From contig NZ_JXQQ01000015.1 in NCBI RefSeq assembly GCF_000834655.1, forward strand, positions 35,166 through 99,165: a DNA stretch of 64,000 bases, read 5' to 3'. The position numbers and the translations under genes were made by a program. The first letter of the stretch is position 1. Each line of letters begins with the position of its first letter. This document shows positions 43,902 to 52,049 of the stretch, in pieces. This stretch comes from Variovorax paradoxus (lineage in GTDB: Bacteria; Pseudomonadota; Gammaproteobacteria; Burkholderiales; Burkholderiaceae_C). Under the pieces are notes generated by a model, which saw only the letters and a program-made list of their open reading frames with translations, did no database searches and had not been told where the DNA came from.

Positions 43902-45341
43902 ATGAACCACACCTTCCTCTGGCACGACTACGAAACCTTCGGCGCCGTGCCGCGTCGCGACCGGCCCTCGCAGTTTGCCGGCATCCGCACCGATGCCGAA
44001 CTCAACGAGGTCGGCGAGCCGCTGATGATCTATTGCAAGCCCGCGCCGGACTACCTGCCCAGCCCCGAGGCCTGCCTGATCACCGGCATCACGCCGCAGG
44101 TTTGCCTGGAACGCGGCATCCCCGAGCACGAGTTCGCCGCGCAGATCGAACGCGCCTTCTCCCAGCCCGGCACCATCGGGGTGGGCTACAACACGATCCG
44201 CTTCGACGACGAGGTCACGCGCTTCCTCTTCTGGCGCAACCTGATCGATCCGTATGCGCGCGAGTGGCAGAACGACTGCGGCCGCTGGGACCTGCTCGAC
44301 GTGGTGCGCCTGACCTACGCGCTGCGTCCCGAAGGCATCGAGTGGCCGAAGAAGGAAGACGGCAAGCCGAGCTTCAAGCTCGAAGACCTGGCGCGCGCCA
44401 ACGGCCTGCTGCACGAGTCCGCGCACGATGCGCTCTCCGACGTGCGCGCGACCATTGCGCTCGCGCGGCTCATCCGCGACAGGCAGCCCAAGCTCTTCGA
44501 CTTCGCCTTCGGCCTGCACAGGAAGGACCGCGTGGCGAGCGAACTCGGCCTGCCTGCGATGCGCGAGACCGCCAAGCCGTTCCTGCACGTCTCGGGCATG
44601 TTCCCGGTCGAGCGCGGTTGCCTCGCCGTGATGTGGCCGCTCGCGAGCCACCCCACCAACAAGAACGAGCTGCTCGCCTGGGACCTCGCCCACGACCCGA
44701 GCGAGCTGCGGGACATCGATGTCGAGACCCTGCGCCTGCGCCTCTTCACCCGCACCGCCGACCTGCCCGAAGGCGTGGTGCGCCTGCCGGTGAAAGGCAT
44801 CCACCTCAACAAATCGCCGATGGTGGTCGGCAACCTGCGCACGCTCGCGGCGCCGATGGCCGAGCGCTGGGGTGTGGACCTCGACGCCGCCATGCGCCAC
44901 GCCGCCATCGCGCGCGACCTGCCCGACATGAGCGCCATCTGGTCGCAGGTGTACGCGCGGCCGAAGGAGGCCACGCCCGACGTCGATGAGGACCTCTACG
45001 GCGGCTTCGTCGGCAACGCCGATCGCCGGCGCCTGAACCAGCTTCGAGGCCTCTCGGCCGGCGAGCTTGCCAAGGACCGCACCGGCTTCGACGACGGCCG
45101 CCTCGAGGAGATCGTGTTCCGCTACCGCGCGCGCAACTGGCCCGAATCGCTCGCGCCTGAAGAAGCCGAACGCTGGGAGGCGCTGCGCGTGGCGCGCCTC
45201 TTCCATGGCGAGGGTGGGGCGCGCACCATCGAGCAACTGTTCAGCGAAGTCGATGCGCTCTCCGAGACCGCGGACGAGCGCGGCGAAGAAATCCTCGGCG
45301 CGCTCTACGAATACGCCGAAGCCATCGCGCCCGAGGCCTGA
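43902..45341 (+). CDS. sbcB: Exodeoxyribonuclease I
   Basis: 3'-5' single-strand DNA exonuclease (ExoI), involved in mismatch repair and recombination. The DEDDh site is visible: FLWHDYETFG (first Asp and Glu), GYNTIRFDDE (Asp) and HESAHDALSDVRAT (Asp and His). The C-terminal SH3-like and helical ExoI domains follow; 479 aa is the standard length. ATG follows the cls stop directly. Confidence 0.96.
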   Translation: MNHTFLWHDYETFGAVPRRDRPSQFAGIRTDAELNEVGEPLMIYCKPAPDYLPSPEACLITGITPQVCLERGIPEHEFAAQIERAFSQPGTIGVGYNTIRFDDEVTRFLFWRNLIDPYAREWQNDCGRWDLLDVVRLTYALRPEGIEWPKKEDGKPSFKLEDLARANGLLHESAHDALSDVRATIALARLIRDRQPKLFDFAFGLHRKDRVASELGLPAMRETAKPFLHVSGMFPVERGCLAVMWPLASHPTNKNELLAWDLAHDPSELRDIDVETLRLRLFTRTADLPEGVVRLPVKGIHLNKSPMVVGNLRTLAAPMAERWGVDLDAAMRHAAIARDLPDMSAIWSQVYARPKEATPDVDEDLYGGFVGNADRRRLNQLRGLSAGELAKDRTGFDDGRLEEIVFRYRARNWPESLAPEEAERWEALRVARLFHGEGGARTIEQLFSEVDALSETADERGEEILGALYEYAEAIAPEA

Positions 45342-45367
45342 TCCTTCAAGCACACCACCGCCATCCC

Positions 45368-46105
45368 ATGGACCAGAACCTGACCATCACCCCCGAGCTG
45401 TCCACCGGCCTGGAGGCGCATGGGATGTTTCTCTCGGCGGGTGTGCAGTTGTCGATCCCGTTCCGCTTCGAGACGCCGGTACGCATCTGGCATGCGGTGC
45501 GCGTCATCGGTGGGTCGCTGGGGGCGTACACCACGCTCTCGCCGGGCGGCGCACTCAATGCGGTGCATGTGGGACGCTATTGCTCGATCGGTGACGGCGT
45601 GCAGGTGCTGTCGGACCACCCCTCCGACTGGTTCACCACGCACATGCTGAGCTTTGCCCCGAATTTTCCGGCGCCGTACCGCCATCAACCGGTCGGCGGT
45701 TTCTGGTCGCACACGAGCGTGAACATCGGGCATGACGTGTGGATCGGCTCGCGCGTGAGCATCCGTGGCGGCGTGACCATCGGCGATGGCGCAGTGATCG
45801 GCGCCGGGGCCATCGTGACCAAGGACGTGGCGCCGTTCACCATCGTCGGCGGCGTGCCCGCGCGGGTGATTCGCCAGCGCTTTCCGGATGCGCTCATCGA
45901 ACGCATCCGGGCCTGCCCGTGGTGGGACTGGGACCTGCGGGCCCTGGCGCTCAACTGGCAGCAGCCCGAAGAAGCCCAGACCGTGCTCGAAGCCGCCATC
46001 GCCGAGGGGCGCGTGCAGCGGTGGGAGCCGGGATGGCGGCTGCTCGATTTCGGTACGCCGGAAACAGAAGGCGCGCCTGCGCCGCTCGTCTTCCGGCTGG
46101 GTTGA
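45368..46105 (+). CDS. Hexapeptide-repeat acetyltransferase (CatB-like)
   Basis: 245-aa left-handed beta-helix acyltransferase. The hexapeptide repeats run about 55-175 (VHVGRYCSIGDGVQVLSDH, NIGHDVWIGSRVSI, GVTIGDGAVIGAGAIVTKDV), with a loop SDHPSDWFTTHML carrying the likely catalytic His, as in CatB and colanic-acid or O-antigen acetyltransferases. Acceptor unknown; chloramphenicol resistance should not be assumed. It starts 26 nt after sbcB. Confidence 0.85.
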   Translation: MDQNLTITPELSTGLEAHGMFLSAGVQLSIPFRFETPVRIWHAVRVIGGSLGAYTTLSPGGALNAVHVGRYCSIGDGVQVLSDHPSDWFTTHMLSFAPNFPAPYRHQPVGGFWSHTSVNIGHDVWIGSRVSIRGGVTIGDGAVIGAGAIVTKDVAPFTIVGGVPARVIRQRFPDALIERIRACPWWDWDLRALALNWQQPEEAQTVLEAAIAEGRVQRWEPGWRLLDFGTPETEGAPAPLVFRLG

Positions 46106-46123
46106 ACGTCGAGGGCGCACGCC

Positions 46124-46564
46124 ATGACAAGCGTTTCTTCCCGCGCCCGGTCGGTAGCGTCCGCCTTCATGATTGGCGCGCTCGCGGGCTGCGGTGCTTT
46201 GCCTCCCGGCGCGATCTCAGACAAGTCCTGCGGACCCGGCTTCGATGCCTTCGAGCGCGACACACTCTTCTTCGGCCGCGCCATACCGGCAGGCGGGCAG
46301 GTGTCGGACGCGCAGTGGGCTGGCTTCCTCGACGCCACCGTGACCCCCGCATTCCCGCAGGGCCTCACGGTGCTCGATGCCGTCGGCCAATGGCGCGGCG
46401 CCTCGGGCGGCGTGGTGCGCGAACCCTTGAAGCTCGTGGTCTTGCTGCATCCGCGCACCGCGAAGGACGACGCAGCCATCGCCAACATCATCGACACGTA
46501 CCGCAAGAATTTCGGCCAGGAGGCCGTGCTGCAGGAAAGGCAATCCGTCTGTGTCCGCTTCTGA
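46124..46564 (+). CDS. DUF3574 lipoprotein
   Basis: 146 aa with a lipobox ALAGC (Cys at about 23) after a short hydrophobic segment, so an outer-membrane lipoprotein is likely. The core reads FERDTLFFGRAIPAGGQVSD, typical of the DUF3574 family, with a small alpha/beta domain after it (LTVLDAVGQWRGASGGVVREP). Function unknown. Its stop overlaps the next gene by 14 nt. Confidence 0.8.
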   Translation: MTSVSSRARSVASAFMIGALAGCGALPPGAISDKSCGPGFDAFERDTLFFGRAIPAGGQVSDAQWAGFLDATVTPAFPQGLTVLDAVGQWRGASGGVVREPLKLVVLLHPRTAKDDAAIANIIDTYRKNFGQEAVLQERQSVCVRF

Positions 46565-47114
46565 AGAAAACGCCCTGAAAGACCGCAACCTCGTTCGCCG
46601 ACTGACCGCCGCGGACGCCGCCGCCTACCGCGCCCTGATGCTCGACGCCTACGCGACGCATCCCAGTGCCTTCACCTCCACGGTCGGCGAGCGCGAAGGC
46701 CTGCCATTGAGCTGGTGGGAGAAGCGCCTGGGCGCCGAGGCAGATGCGCCGAGCGTGGTCTTCGGTGCATTCGACGATATGGGCGCGCTGGCCGGCGCCG
46801 CCGGCCTGAGCTTCGAGGACCGCGAACGGGCGCGCCACAAGGCCACGTTGTTCGGCATGTCGGTGAAGGCGTCGGCACGTCGCGCGGGCTTCGGCCGCCG
46901 GCTGGTCGATGCCGTGCTCGACCATGCGCGTGCGCACGGCGGGTTGCGGCTGGTGCAGCTCACGGTGACCGAGGGCAACGCGCCGGCACAGACGCTGTAC
47001 GACAACTGCGGCTTCCAGGTCTTCGGTGTCGAGCCGCTGGCCATTGCGGTCGATGGTTCTCTGCTGGCCAAGGTGCACATGTGGTGCGATCTCCGAGGGG
47101 CAGGGCGGGGCTGA
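46551..47114 (+). CDS. GNAT family N-acetyltransferase
   Basis: 187-aa acetyl-CoA acyltransferase. The acetyl-CoA loop is ASARRAGFGRRLVDAVL (about 106-122), followed by LVQLTVTEGNAPAQTLYDNCGF. GTG start 46551, overlapping the lipoprotein gene by 14 nt. Substrate unknown. Confidence 0.83.
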   Translation: MSASEENALKDRNLVRRLTAADAAAYRALMLDAYATHPSAFTSTVGEREGLPLSWWEKRLGAEADAPSVVFGAFDDMGALAGAAGLSFEDRERARHKATLFGMSVKASARRAGFGRRLVDAVLDHARAHGGLRLVQLTVTEGNAPAQTLYDNCGFQVFGVEPLAIAVDGSLLAKVHMWCDLRGAGRG

Positions 47115-47180
47115 TCTGGCGCCATGGCGGCGCAACGGCACGCGCCGTGCACTTTCAGACTGCTTGTCTCCAGCGACGAT

Positions 47181-47684
47181 TCATCGGGCTCGCACCATCA
47201 ACAGTGCCGGGCCGTCCGGCGTTGTCACTTCGCCCTGGGCGTGAAAGCCGGCGCGCCGGTAGCTGCGGATCGCGCGGTGATTGGCCGGTGAAGGATCTGT
47301 CTGCACCTTCGTCACGGCCGCGTCTTCGAACAACAGGTCCACGAATGCGCGGACCATCGCGCTGCCCAGCCCGCGGTTCAACTGGTCGGCATGCGCGAGG
47401 AACTGGTCGATGCCGCGCGCACCCGGATCGAGCTCATCGCTCCACCAGCCGTTGCCCGAACCCATGACGACATAGGACTGGATGTAGCCGATCGGCGCAC
47501 CGTCCAGCAGGGCGATGTACGCACGGTCGGTCGATTTCGGAGACAGCATCGGCGGGTAGTCTTCGTCGACTTCGGCCTGCGAAGGCGCGGCGCCCCACCA
47601 CTCGGCCACATGCGGGCGGCCGAGCCATTCGCACAGCAGCGGCAGGTCCGAGGCCCGCATCGGCCGGAATGCGAAGCCCTGCAT
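47181..47684 (-). CDS. AAC(6')-Ib-like GNAT acetyltransferase
   Basis: 167-aa GNAT protein that closely follows the AAC(6')-Ib family from memory: EWWG at 28-31, GYIQSYVVMGSGNGWW (66-81), DPGARGIDQ (86-94), the acetyl-CoA loop QLNRGLG (101-107), QTDPSPAN (128-135) and TTPDGPA (154-160). The Trp-Trp and Asp that differ in the fluoroquinolone-acting cr variant have the ordinary state here. So 6'-N-acetylation of aminoglycosides is plausible but not shown. It ends a 4-nt-spaced pair with the cytosine deaminase gene. Confidence 0.82.
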   Translation of the reverse strand: MQGFAFRPMRASDLPLLCEWLGRPHVAEWWGAAPSQAEVDEDYPPMLSPKSTDRAYIALLDGAPIGYIQSYVVMGSGNGWWSDELDPGARGIDQFLAHADQLNRGLGSAMVRAFVDLLFEDAAVTKVQTDPSPANHRAIRSYRRAGFHAQGEVTTPDGPALLMVRAR

Positions 47685-47688
47685 GGGC

Positions 47689-48969
47689 TCAAGCCTTGGG
47701 AGTCATCCAGCTGGTCGCCTGCGCCCGGCCCGGCAGGTGCAGCCCAGCCGTAGCGGCGGGCGTTTCCGCCAGCAGCTTGCCCTTGCGGAACACCTTGAGC
47801 CGCGTCGCGCGCAGGCGGATCGCCTCGACCGCATCGCGCGCCTGCAGCAACACGAAGCTCGCGTCGCAGCCTGCGGCGATGCCGTAGCCCTCCAGGTGCA
47901 TCACGCGCGCGGCGTTCGTCGTCACCGCTTCGAAGCACTGGCGGATGCCGGCCTGGCTCGTCATCTGTGCAACGTGCAGGCCCATGTGCGCCACTTCGAG
48001 CATGTCGCCCGAGCCCATGCCGTACCAGGGGTCCATCACGCAGTCGTGGCCGAAGGCGACGTTCACGCCGGCGGCCATGAGCTCGGGCACGCGCGTCATG
48101 CCGCGGCGCTTGGGGTAGGTGTCGTGGCGGCCCTGCAGCGTGATGTTGATGAGCGGATTCGCAATGACCGCCACGCCGCTCTGCGCGACCAGGGGCAGCA
48201 GCTTGCTCACGTAGTAGTTGTCCATCGAATGCATCGAGGTGCAGTGCGAGCCGGTCACGCGGCCCTGCAGGCCGAGGCGCTGCGCCTCGAAGGCCAGCGT
48301 CTCGATGTGGCGCGAGAGCGGATCGTCGGACTCGTCGCAGTGCATGTCCACCAGCTTGCCGCGCTCGGCCGCCATCTCGCACAGCAGCTTCACGCTGGCG
48401 GCGCCGTCGGCCATGGTGCGCTCGAAGTGCGGAATGCCGCCGACCACGTCCACGCCCTTGTCGAGCGCGCGGGTGAGGTTCTCCACGCCACCCTGGGAGC
48501 GCAGCACGCCGTCCTGCGGAAAGGCGACCAGTTGAAGGTCGATGTAGGGCGCCACCTGTCGCTTGACCTCGAGCAGCGCATCGACGGCGAGCAGGCTGGG
48601 GTCGCTGGTGTCCACGTGCGTGCGGATCGCGAGCAGCCCCTTGGCCACGGCCCAGTCGCAGTAGGCCAGGGCGCGTTCGATCAACGCATCGGCCGTGAGC
48701 AGCGGCTTGAGCTCGCCCCACAGCGCGATGCCTTCGAGCAGCGTGCCGCTCTCGTTGACGCGCGGCAGGCCGTAGCTCAGCGTGGCGTCCATGTGGAAGT
48801 GCGGATCGACGAAGTGCGGCGCGACGAGCAGGCCCTGCGCGTCGATGGTTTCTTGCGCGGGGGCGGCCAGGCCTTCGGTGACTTCGGCGATGCGTCCGTC
48901 CTGCACGGCGATCGACATGCCGGTGCGGCCGTCGGGGAGGGTGGCGTTGGTGATGAGGAGGTCGAGCAT
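47689..48969 (-). CDS. codA: Cytosine deaminase (amidohydrolase)
   Basis: Hydrolytic deamination of cytosine to uracil. 426-aa TIM-barrel amidohydrolase: HFHMD (metal His-x-His), THVDTSD, the zinc His and Glu in MHCDESDD, SHCTSMHS and GHDCVMDPW with the metal Asp. Ends matching the CodA group rather than dihydropyrimidinase. Uracil made here would feed the Upp and URC genes from 55.9 kb on. It is divergent from a small exported protein gene. Confidence 0.87.
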   Translation of the reverse strand: MLDLLITNATLPDGRTGMSIAVQDGRIAEVTEGLAAPAQETIDAQGLLVAPHFVDPHFHMDATLSYGLPRVNESGTLLEGIALWGELKPLLTADALIERALAYCDWAVAKGLLAIRTHVDTSDPSLLAVDALLEVKRQVAPYIDLQLVAFPQDGVLRSQGGVENLTRALDKGVDVVGGIPHFERTMADGAASVKLLCEMAAERGKLVDMHCDESDDPLSRHIETLAFEAQRLGLQGRVTGSHCTSMHSMDNYYVSKLLPLVAQSGVAVIANPLINITLQGRHDTYPKRRGMTRVPELMAAGVNVAFGHDCVMDPWYGMGSGDMLEVAHMGLHVAQMTSQAGIRQCFEAVTTNAARVMHLEGYGIAAGCDASFVLLQARDAVEAIRLRATRLKVFRKGKLLAETPAATAGLHLPGRAQATSWMTPKA

Positions 48970-49069
48970 CGTGGGGTCGGTGAGATCGGGTGAGCGCTAT
49001 TTTCCTTCTCGATGGCGCTTGGCATGCGAGATTCCGTGAGAATCCCCGCGCCACACTTCAAAGGTCCCG

Positions 49070-49456
49070 ATGAAAGCCGCCCTTGTTCTGACCGCGTTGC
49101 TTGCCAGCGCGCCGATGTGCTTCGCGCTGACCCTCGGCGCTGCGACGGAAAACCTCCTCTACTTCGAGTACGCGTCCCTCGCGTCCGATCACTGCGAAAG
49201 GCAGAAGGTCCCGACCCGCCCTGTCCTCAAGGCCTGGCAGGGGCAGCACGAACCGCTCTTCCGGGCGTCGATCGACGCCGTGCGGACGGAGGGGAAGCGG
49301 CGTGGCCTTGCGTCCGAGAAAGAGCAGGACGCCCTGCTTTTCGAGGTCATGGGCATGGCCGACAAGAAGGCGAAGGAGCACATCGCGCGCAAGGGCGTTC
49401 CTTGCGGCAAGTACGGCACGTTCATCGACGGCCTGGCGACGTCGTTCAAGCGCTGA
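49070..49456 (+). CDS. Hypothetical exported protein
   Basis: 128 aa with a signal peptide (about 1-19, MKAALVLTALLASAPMCFA), mature part with three Cys (two might pair, SDHCERQ and GVPCGKYG). No domain recognised. Divergent from codA and convergent with the next gene. Confidence 0.6.
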   Translation: MKAALVLTALLASAPMCFALTLGAATENLLYFEYASLASDHCERQKVPTRPVLKAWQGQHEPLFRASIDAVRTEGKRRGLASEKEQDALLFEVMGMADKKAKEHIARKGVPCGKYGTFIDGLATSFKR

Positions 49457-49473
49457 GCCCGCCCGGGCTTCCT

Positions 49474-49926
49474 TCAGCGCGTGCGCTGCGCCCGATAACG
49501 GTACTGGCCCGCCGCAGGGCCGACCTCTATCGTCACTCGCCGCAGCTTGTCGTCATGCCCGGACGACGCCTTCGCCGTCACCACGATGCCGCGCGGCGTG
49601 GCGCGGCAGGTGATGTCGGTGAGCGCGATCTCGGCGTGGTCGTTGTCGAGTTCGGCGATGGCGACCGTGTGCTCGGCATGGAGGCCGCCGTTGGCATCGC
49701 GCGCCATCCACTGCACGTAGAGGAACGATTGCGCGTACTGGTCCGCATGGACCACGCGGTAGGTGCCCTGGTGATCCTTGCCCCAGGTGCCGCAAAGCTG
49801 CACCCAGGTGACCGCATCGGGTGTCTTGAAGGTGTCGTAGCTGTAGTCGCTGCCCAGCGCATGGGCGCCGGTCGCGCCGAGCGAGAGCAGGGCGGCGAGC
49901 AGGGTTGCAGCAGTCGTCTTCATCAT
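49474..49926 (-). CDS. Hypothetical exported protein
   Basis: 150 aa with a signal peptide (about 1-23, cleavage after AHA). Mature part has a WVQLCGTWGKDHQGTYRVVHAD stretch (shown here split across residues 41-62) and a beta-rich C-terminus. No known domain. Its ATG lies one base after the upstream permease stop, so it rides at the end of the ABC transporter unit. Confidence 0.65.
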   Translation of the reverse strand: MMKTTAATLLAALLSLGATGAHALGSDYSYDTFKTPDAVTWVQLCGTWGKDHQGTYRVVHADQYAQSFLYVQWMARDANGGLHAEHTVAIAELDNDHAEIALTDITCRATPRGIVVTAKASSGHDDKLRRVTIEVGPAAGQYRYRAQRTR

Positions 49927-49927
49927 C

Positions 49928-50851
49928 TCAACGTTCCCCTTTGCGGTACGGCTTCATCAGCGCCTGTGGATAGCTGGCCTTGCGCGCCACCAGCACGAGC
50001 GCGAGGATCGACAGCAGGTAGGGGAGCATCAGGTAGAGCTGGTAGGGCAGCACGGCGTCGCCCGATTGTTGCAGCCGCAGCTGCAGCGCATCGAAGAACG
50101 CGAACAGCAGCGCCCCCAGCAGGGCCTTGCCGGGCCGCCACGAGGCGAACACTACCAGCGCCACGCAGATCCAGCCGCGGCCGTTGACCATGTTGAAGAA
50201 GAAGGCGTTGAAGGCCGAGAGCGTGAGGAACGATCCCGCCATGCCCATCAGCGCCGAGCCCGCGACGATGGCGCCGGTGCGCGTGGCCGCGACCGACACG
50301 CCCTGGCTCTCGGCCGCCTGCGGGTTCTCGCCGGCCATGCGCAGCGCCAGGCCGAGCGGTGTGCGGTACAGCACCCAGCCGACTGCCGGCACGAGCAGCA
50401 GCGCGAACAGCGTGAGCGCGGTCTGCGCGTTGAGGATGGGGACGGGCAGCCACTCCATCGGCGCGAACGGCGTGATGGTCGGCGGGGTGTTCACCTTCGG
50501 AAAACTCACGCGGTAGCCGAAATAGCTGAGCGCCGTCGCCAGCAGCGTGATGCCCAGCCCCGAGACGTGCTGCGACAGCGCAAGCCCGACGGTGAGAAAG
50601 GCATGCAGCAGCCCGAACACCATGCCCGTGAGCGCCGCCACGCCGACGCCGACCCAGAGCGGCGCACCGGCGTACACCGCGAGCCATCCGGTGAAGGCGC
50701 CCGCGACCATGATCCCTTCGATGCCCAGGTTGAGCACGCCCGCGCGCTCGCACAGCAGCACGCCGAGCGTGCCGAGGATGAGCGGCGTGGCGATGCGCAG
50801 CACCGCGACCCAGAAGGCGGGGTTGGAAAGAATGTCCAGCAGATCCGTCAT
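49928..50851 (-). CDS. ABC transporter permease, nucleoside-type (YufQ-like)
   Basis: 307-aa inner-membrane permease with about 8-9 helices of the branched-chain/nucleoside BPD family: GTLGVLLCERAGVLNLGIEGIM is the signature start (about 26-47), followed by the VSGLGITLLATALSYFGYRV and EAA-like loop (NPQAAESQGVSV). Partner of the other permease, the dual ATPase and the BMP binding protein. Likely substrates: nucleosides or nucleobases. Confidence 0.9.
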   Translation of the reverse strand: MTDLLDILSNPAFWVAVLRIATPLILGTLGVLLCERAGVLNLGIEGIMVAGAFTGWLAVYAGAPLWVGVGVAALTGMVFGLLHAFLTVGLALSQHVSGLGITLLATALSYFGYRVSFPKVNTPPTITPFAPMEWLPVPILNAQTALTLFALLLVPAVGWVLYRTPLGLALRMAGENPQAAESQGVSVAATRTGAIVAGSALMGMAGSFLTLSAFNAFFFNMVNGRGWICVALVVFASWRPGKALLGALLFAFFDALQLRLQQSGDAVLPYQLYLMLPYLLSILALVLVARKASYPQALMKPYRKGER

Positions 50852-50860
50852 TGGAAATTT

Positions 50861-50972
50861 CTTCCTCCCCTTCCGGGGGAGGGTTGGGGTGGGGGCACGC
50901 GGCGCTCGCACTGGAGGCCAATGCTCCCATCCCGGCCTTCCCCCGGAAGGGGAAGGAGCAAGACCGAAGATG
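50861..50972. repeat. BIME-like inverted intergenic repeat
   Basis: Inverted C/G-rich arms: CTTCCTCCCCTTCCGGGGG at the left and CCCCCGGAAGGGGAAGGAGC at the right, with TTGGGGTGGGGGC and CTCCCATCCCGGCC between. It fills the gap between the two permease genes. The same pattern occurs at 53628-53750. Confidence 0.6.
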
Positions 50973-50981
50973 CGGAGGCCG

Positions 50982-52049
50982 TCATTTCGTCATCCGCACG
51001 CGGTATTGCGTCAGCAGCGTCGCCACCAGCACCGCGATCAGCGAGGCCGCGACGATCACGTCGGCGATGTAGGTCGGCACGCCCACCGCACGGCTCATGG
51101 TGTCGGCGCCGACCAGCACGCCGGCCACGAACACGCCCGCGGCGATCACACCCAGCGGATGCAGCCCGGCGAGCATCGCGATCACGATGCCGGTGTAGCC
51201 GTAGCCCGGCGACATGTCGAGCGTGACGTAGCTCGTGCGGCCCGCCACCTCGATGGCGCCGGCCAGCCCGGCCAGCGCGCCCGAGAGCAGCGCGACCATC
51301 ACCACGGTGCGCGTGACCGGCACGCCGGCGAACGCGGCGGCGCGCGCATTGGCGCCGACCGCGCGGATGTCGAAGCCCAGCACCGTGTACTTGAAGATCG
51401 CCCACACGATCACCGCCAGCGACACCGCCCACAGCAGCCCGGTGTGCACCCGCGTCTGGGCGATGAGCTTGCCCAGTTCGAGGTCGGACTGCAGCGACAC
51501 GCTCTGCGGCCAGCCCATGGCGGTCGGGTCCTTCATCGGCCCGTCGAGCAGCGCGGAGACGCCGAGCAGCACGATGAAGTTGATGAGCAGCGTCGTCACC
51601 ACCTCGTCCACGCCGAGCTTGTTCTTCATGAGCGCCGGGCCCAGCAGCAGCAGGGCGCCCGCCACGGCGGCGGCCAGCATCATCAGCGGGAACAGCGCCC
51701 AGGGCGAGAGTTCGAAGCCCGTGCCGCCGTGCATGCCGCCCACGGCCACGGCGGCAAGGGCTCCTGCAAACAGTTGCCCCTCCGCGCCGATGTTGAAGAG
51801 CCGCGCCTTGAAGGCGACCGTTGCGGCGAGGCCGGTGAGGATCAGCGGGATCGCGCGCGTGAGCGTCTCGCTCCACGCGAACACCGAGCCGAAGCCGCCC
51901 TGGAGCAGCAGCGCGTAGGTGCGCCCGACCGGCGCGCCGGCCCACAGCACGAGCAGCGCGCTCACGACCATCGTGAAGAGCACGGCGCCGATGGGCGCCA
52001 GCACCAGCGCGGCGCGCGAGGTTTCGTGGCGTCGTTCGAGCCGCATCAT
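50982..52049 (-). CDS. ABC transporter permease, nucleoside-type (YufP-like)
   Basis: 355-aa inner-membrane permease with about 9-10 helices. Signature blocks FNIGAEGQLF (about 88-97) and VDEVVTTLLINFIVLL, EAA-like DIRAVGANARAAAFAGVPV. ATG 52049 overlaps the ATPase stop (ATGATG). Pairs with the permease downstream to form the transmembrane part. Confidence 0.9.
   Translation of the reverse strand: MMRLERRHETSRAALVLAPIGAVLFTMVVSALLVLWAGAPVGRTYALLLQGGFGSVFAWSETLTRAIPLILTGLAATVAFKARLFNIGAEGQLFAGALAAVAVGGMHGGTGFELSPWALFPLMMLAAAVAGALLLLGPALMKNKLGVDEVVTTLLINFIVLLGVSALLDGPMKDPTAMGWPQSVSLQSDLELGKLIAQTRVHTGLLWAVSLAVIVWAIFKYTVLGFDIRAVGANARAAAFAGVPVTRTVVMVALLSGALAGLAGAIEVAGRTSYVTLDMSPGYGYTGIVIAMLAGLHPLGVIAAGVFVAGVLVGADTMSRAVGVPTYIADVIVAASLIAVLVATLLTQYRVRMTK

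Noticed and set aside
45368..46105. Chloramphenicol acetyltransferase
   Set aside because: The hexapeptide fold is shared with many sugar acetyltransferases; sequence alone does not favour drug resistance.
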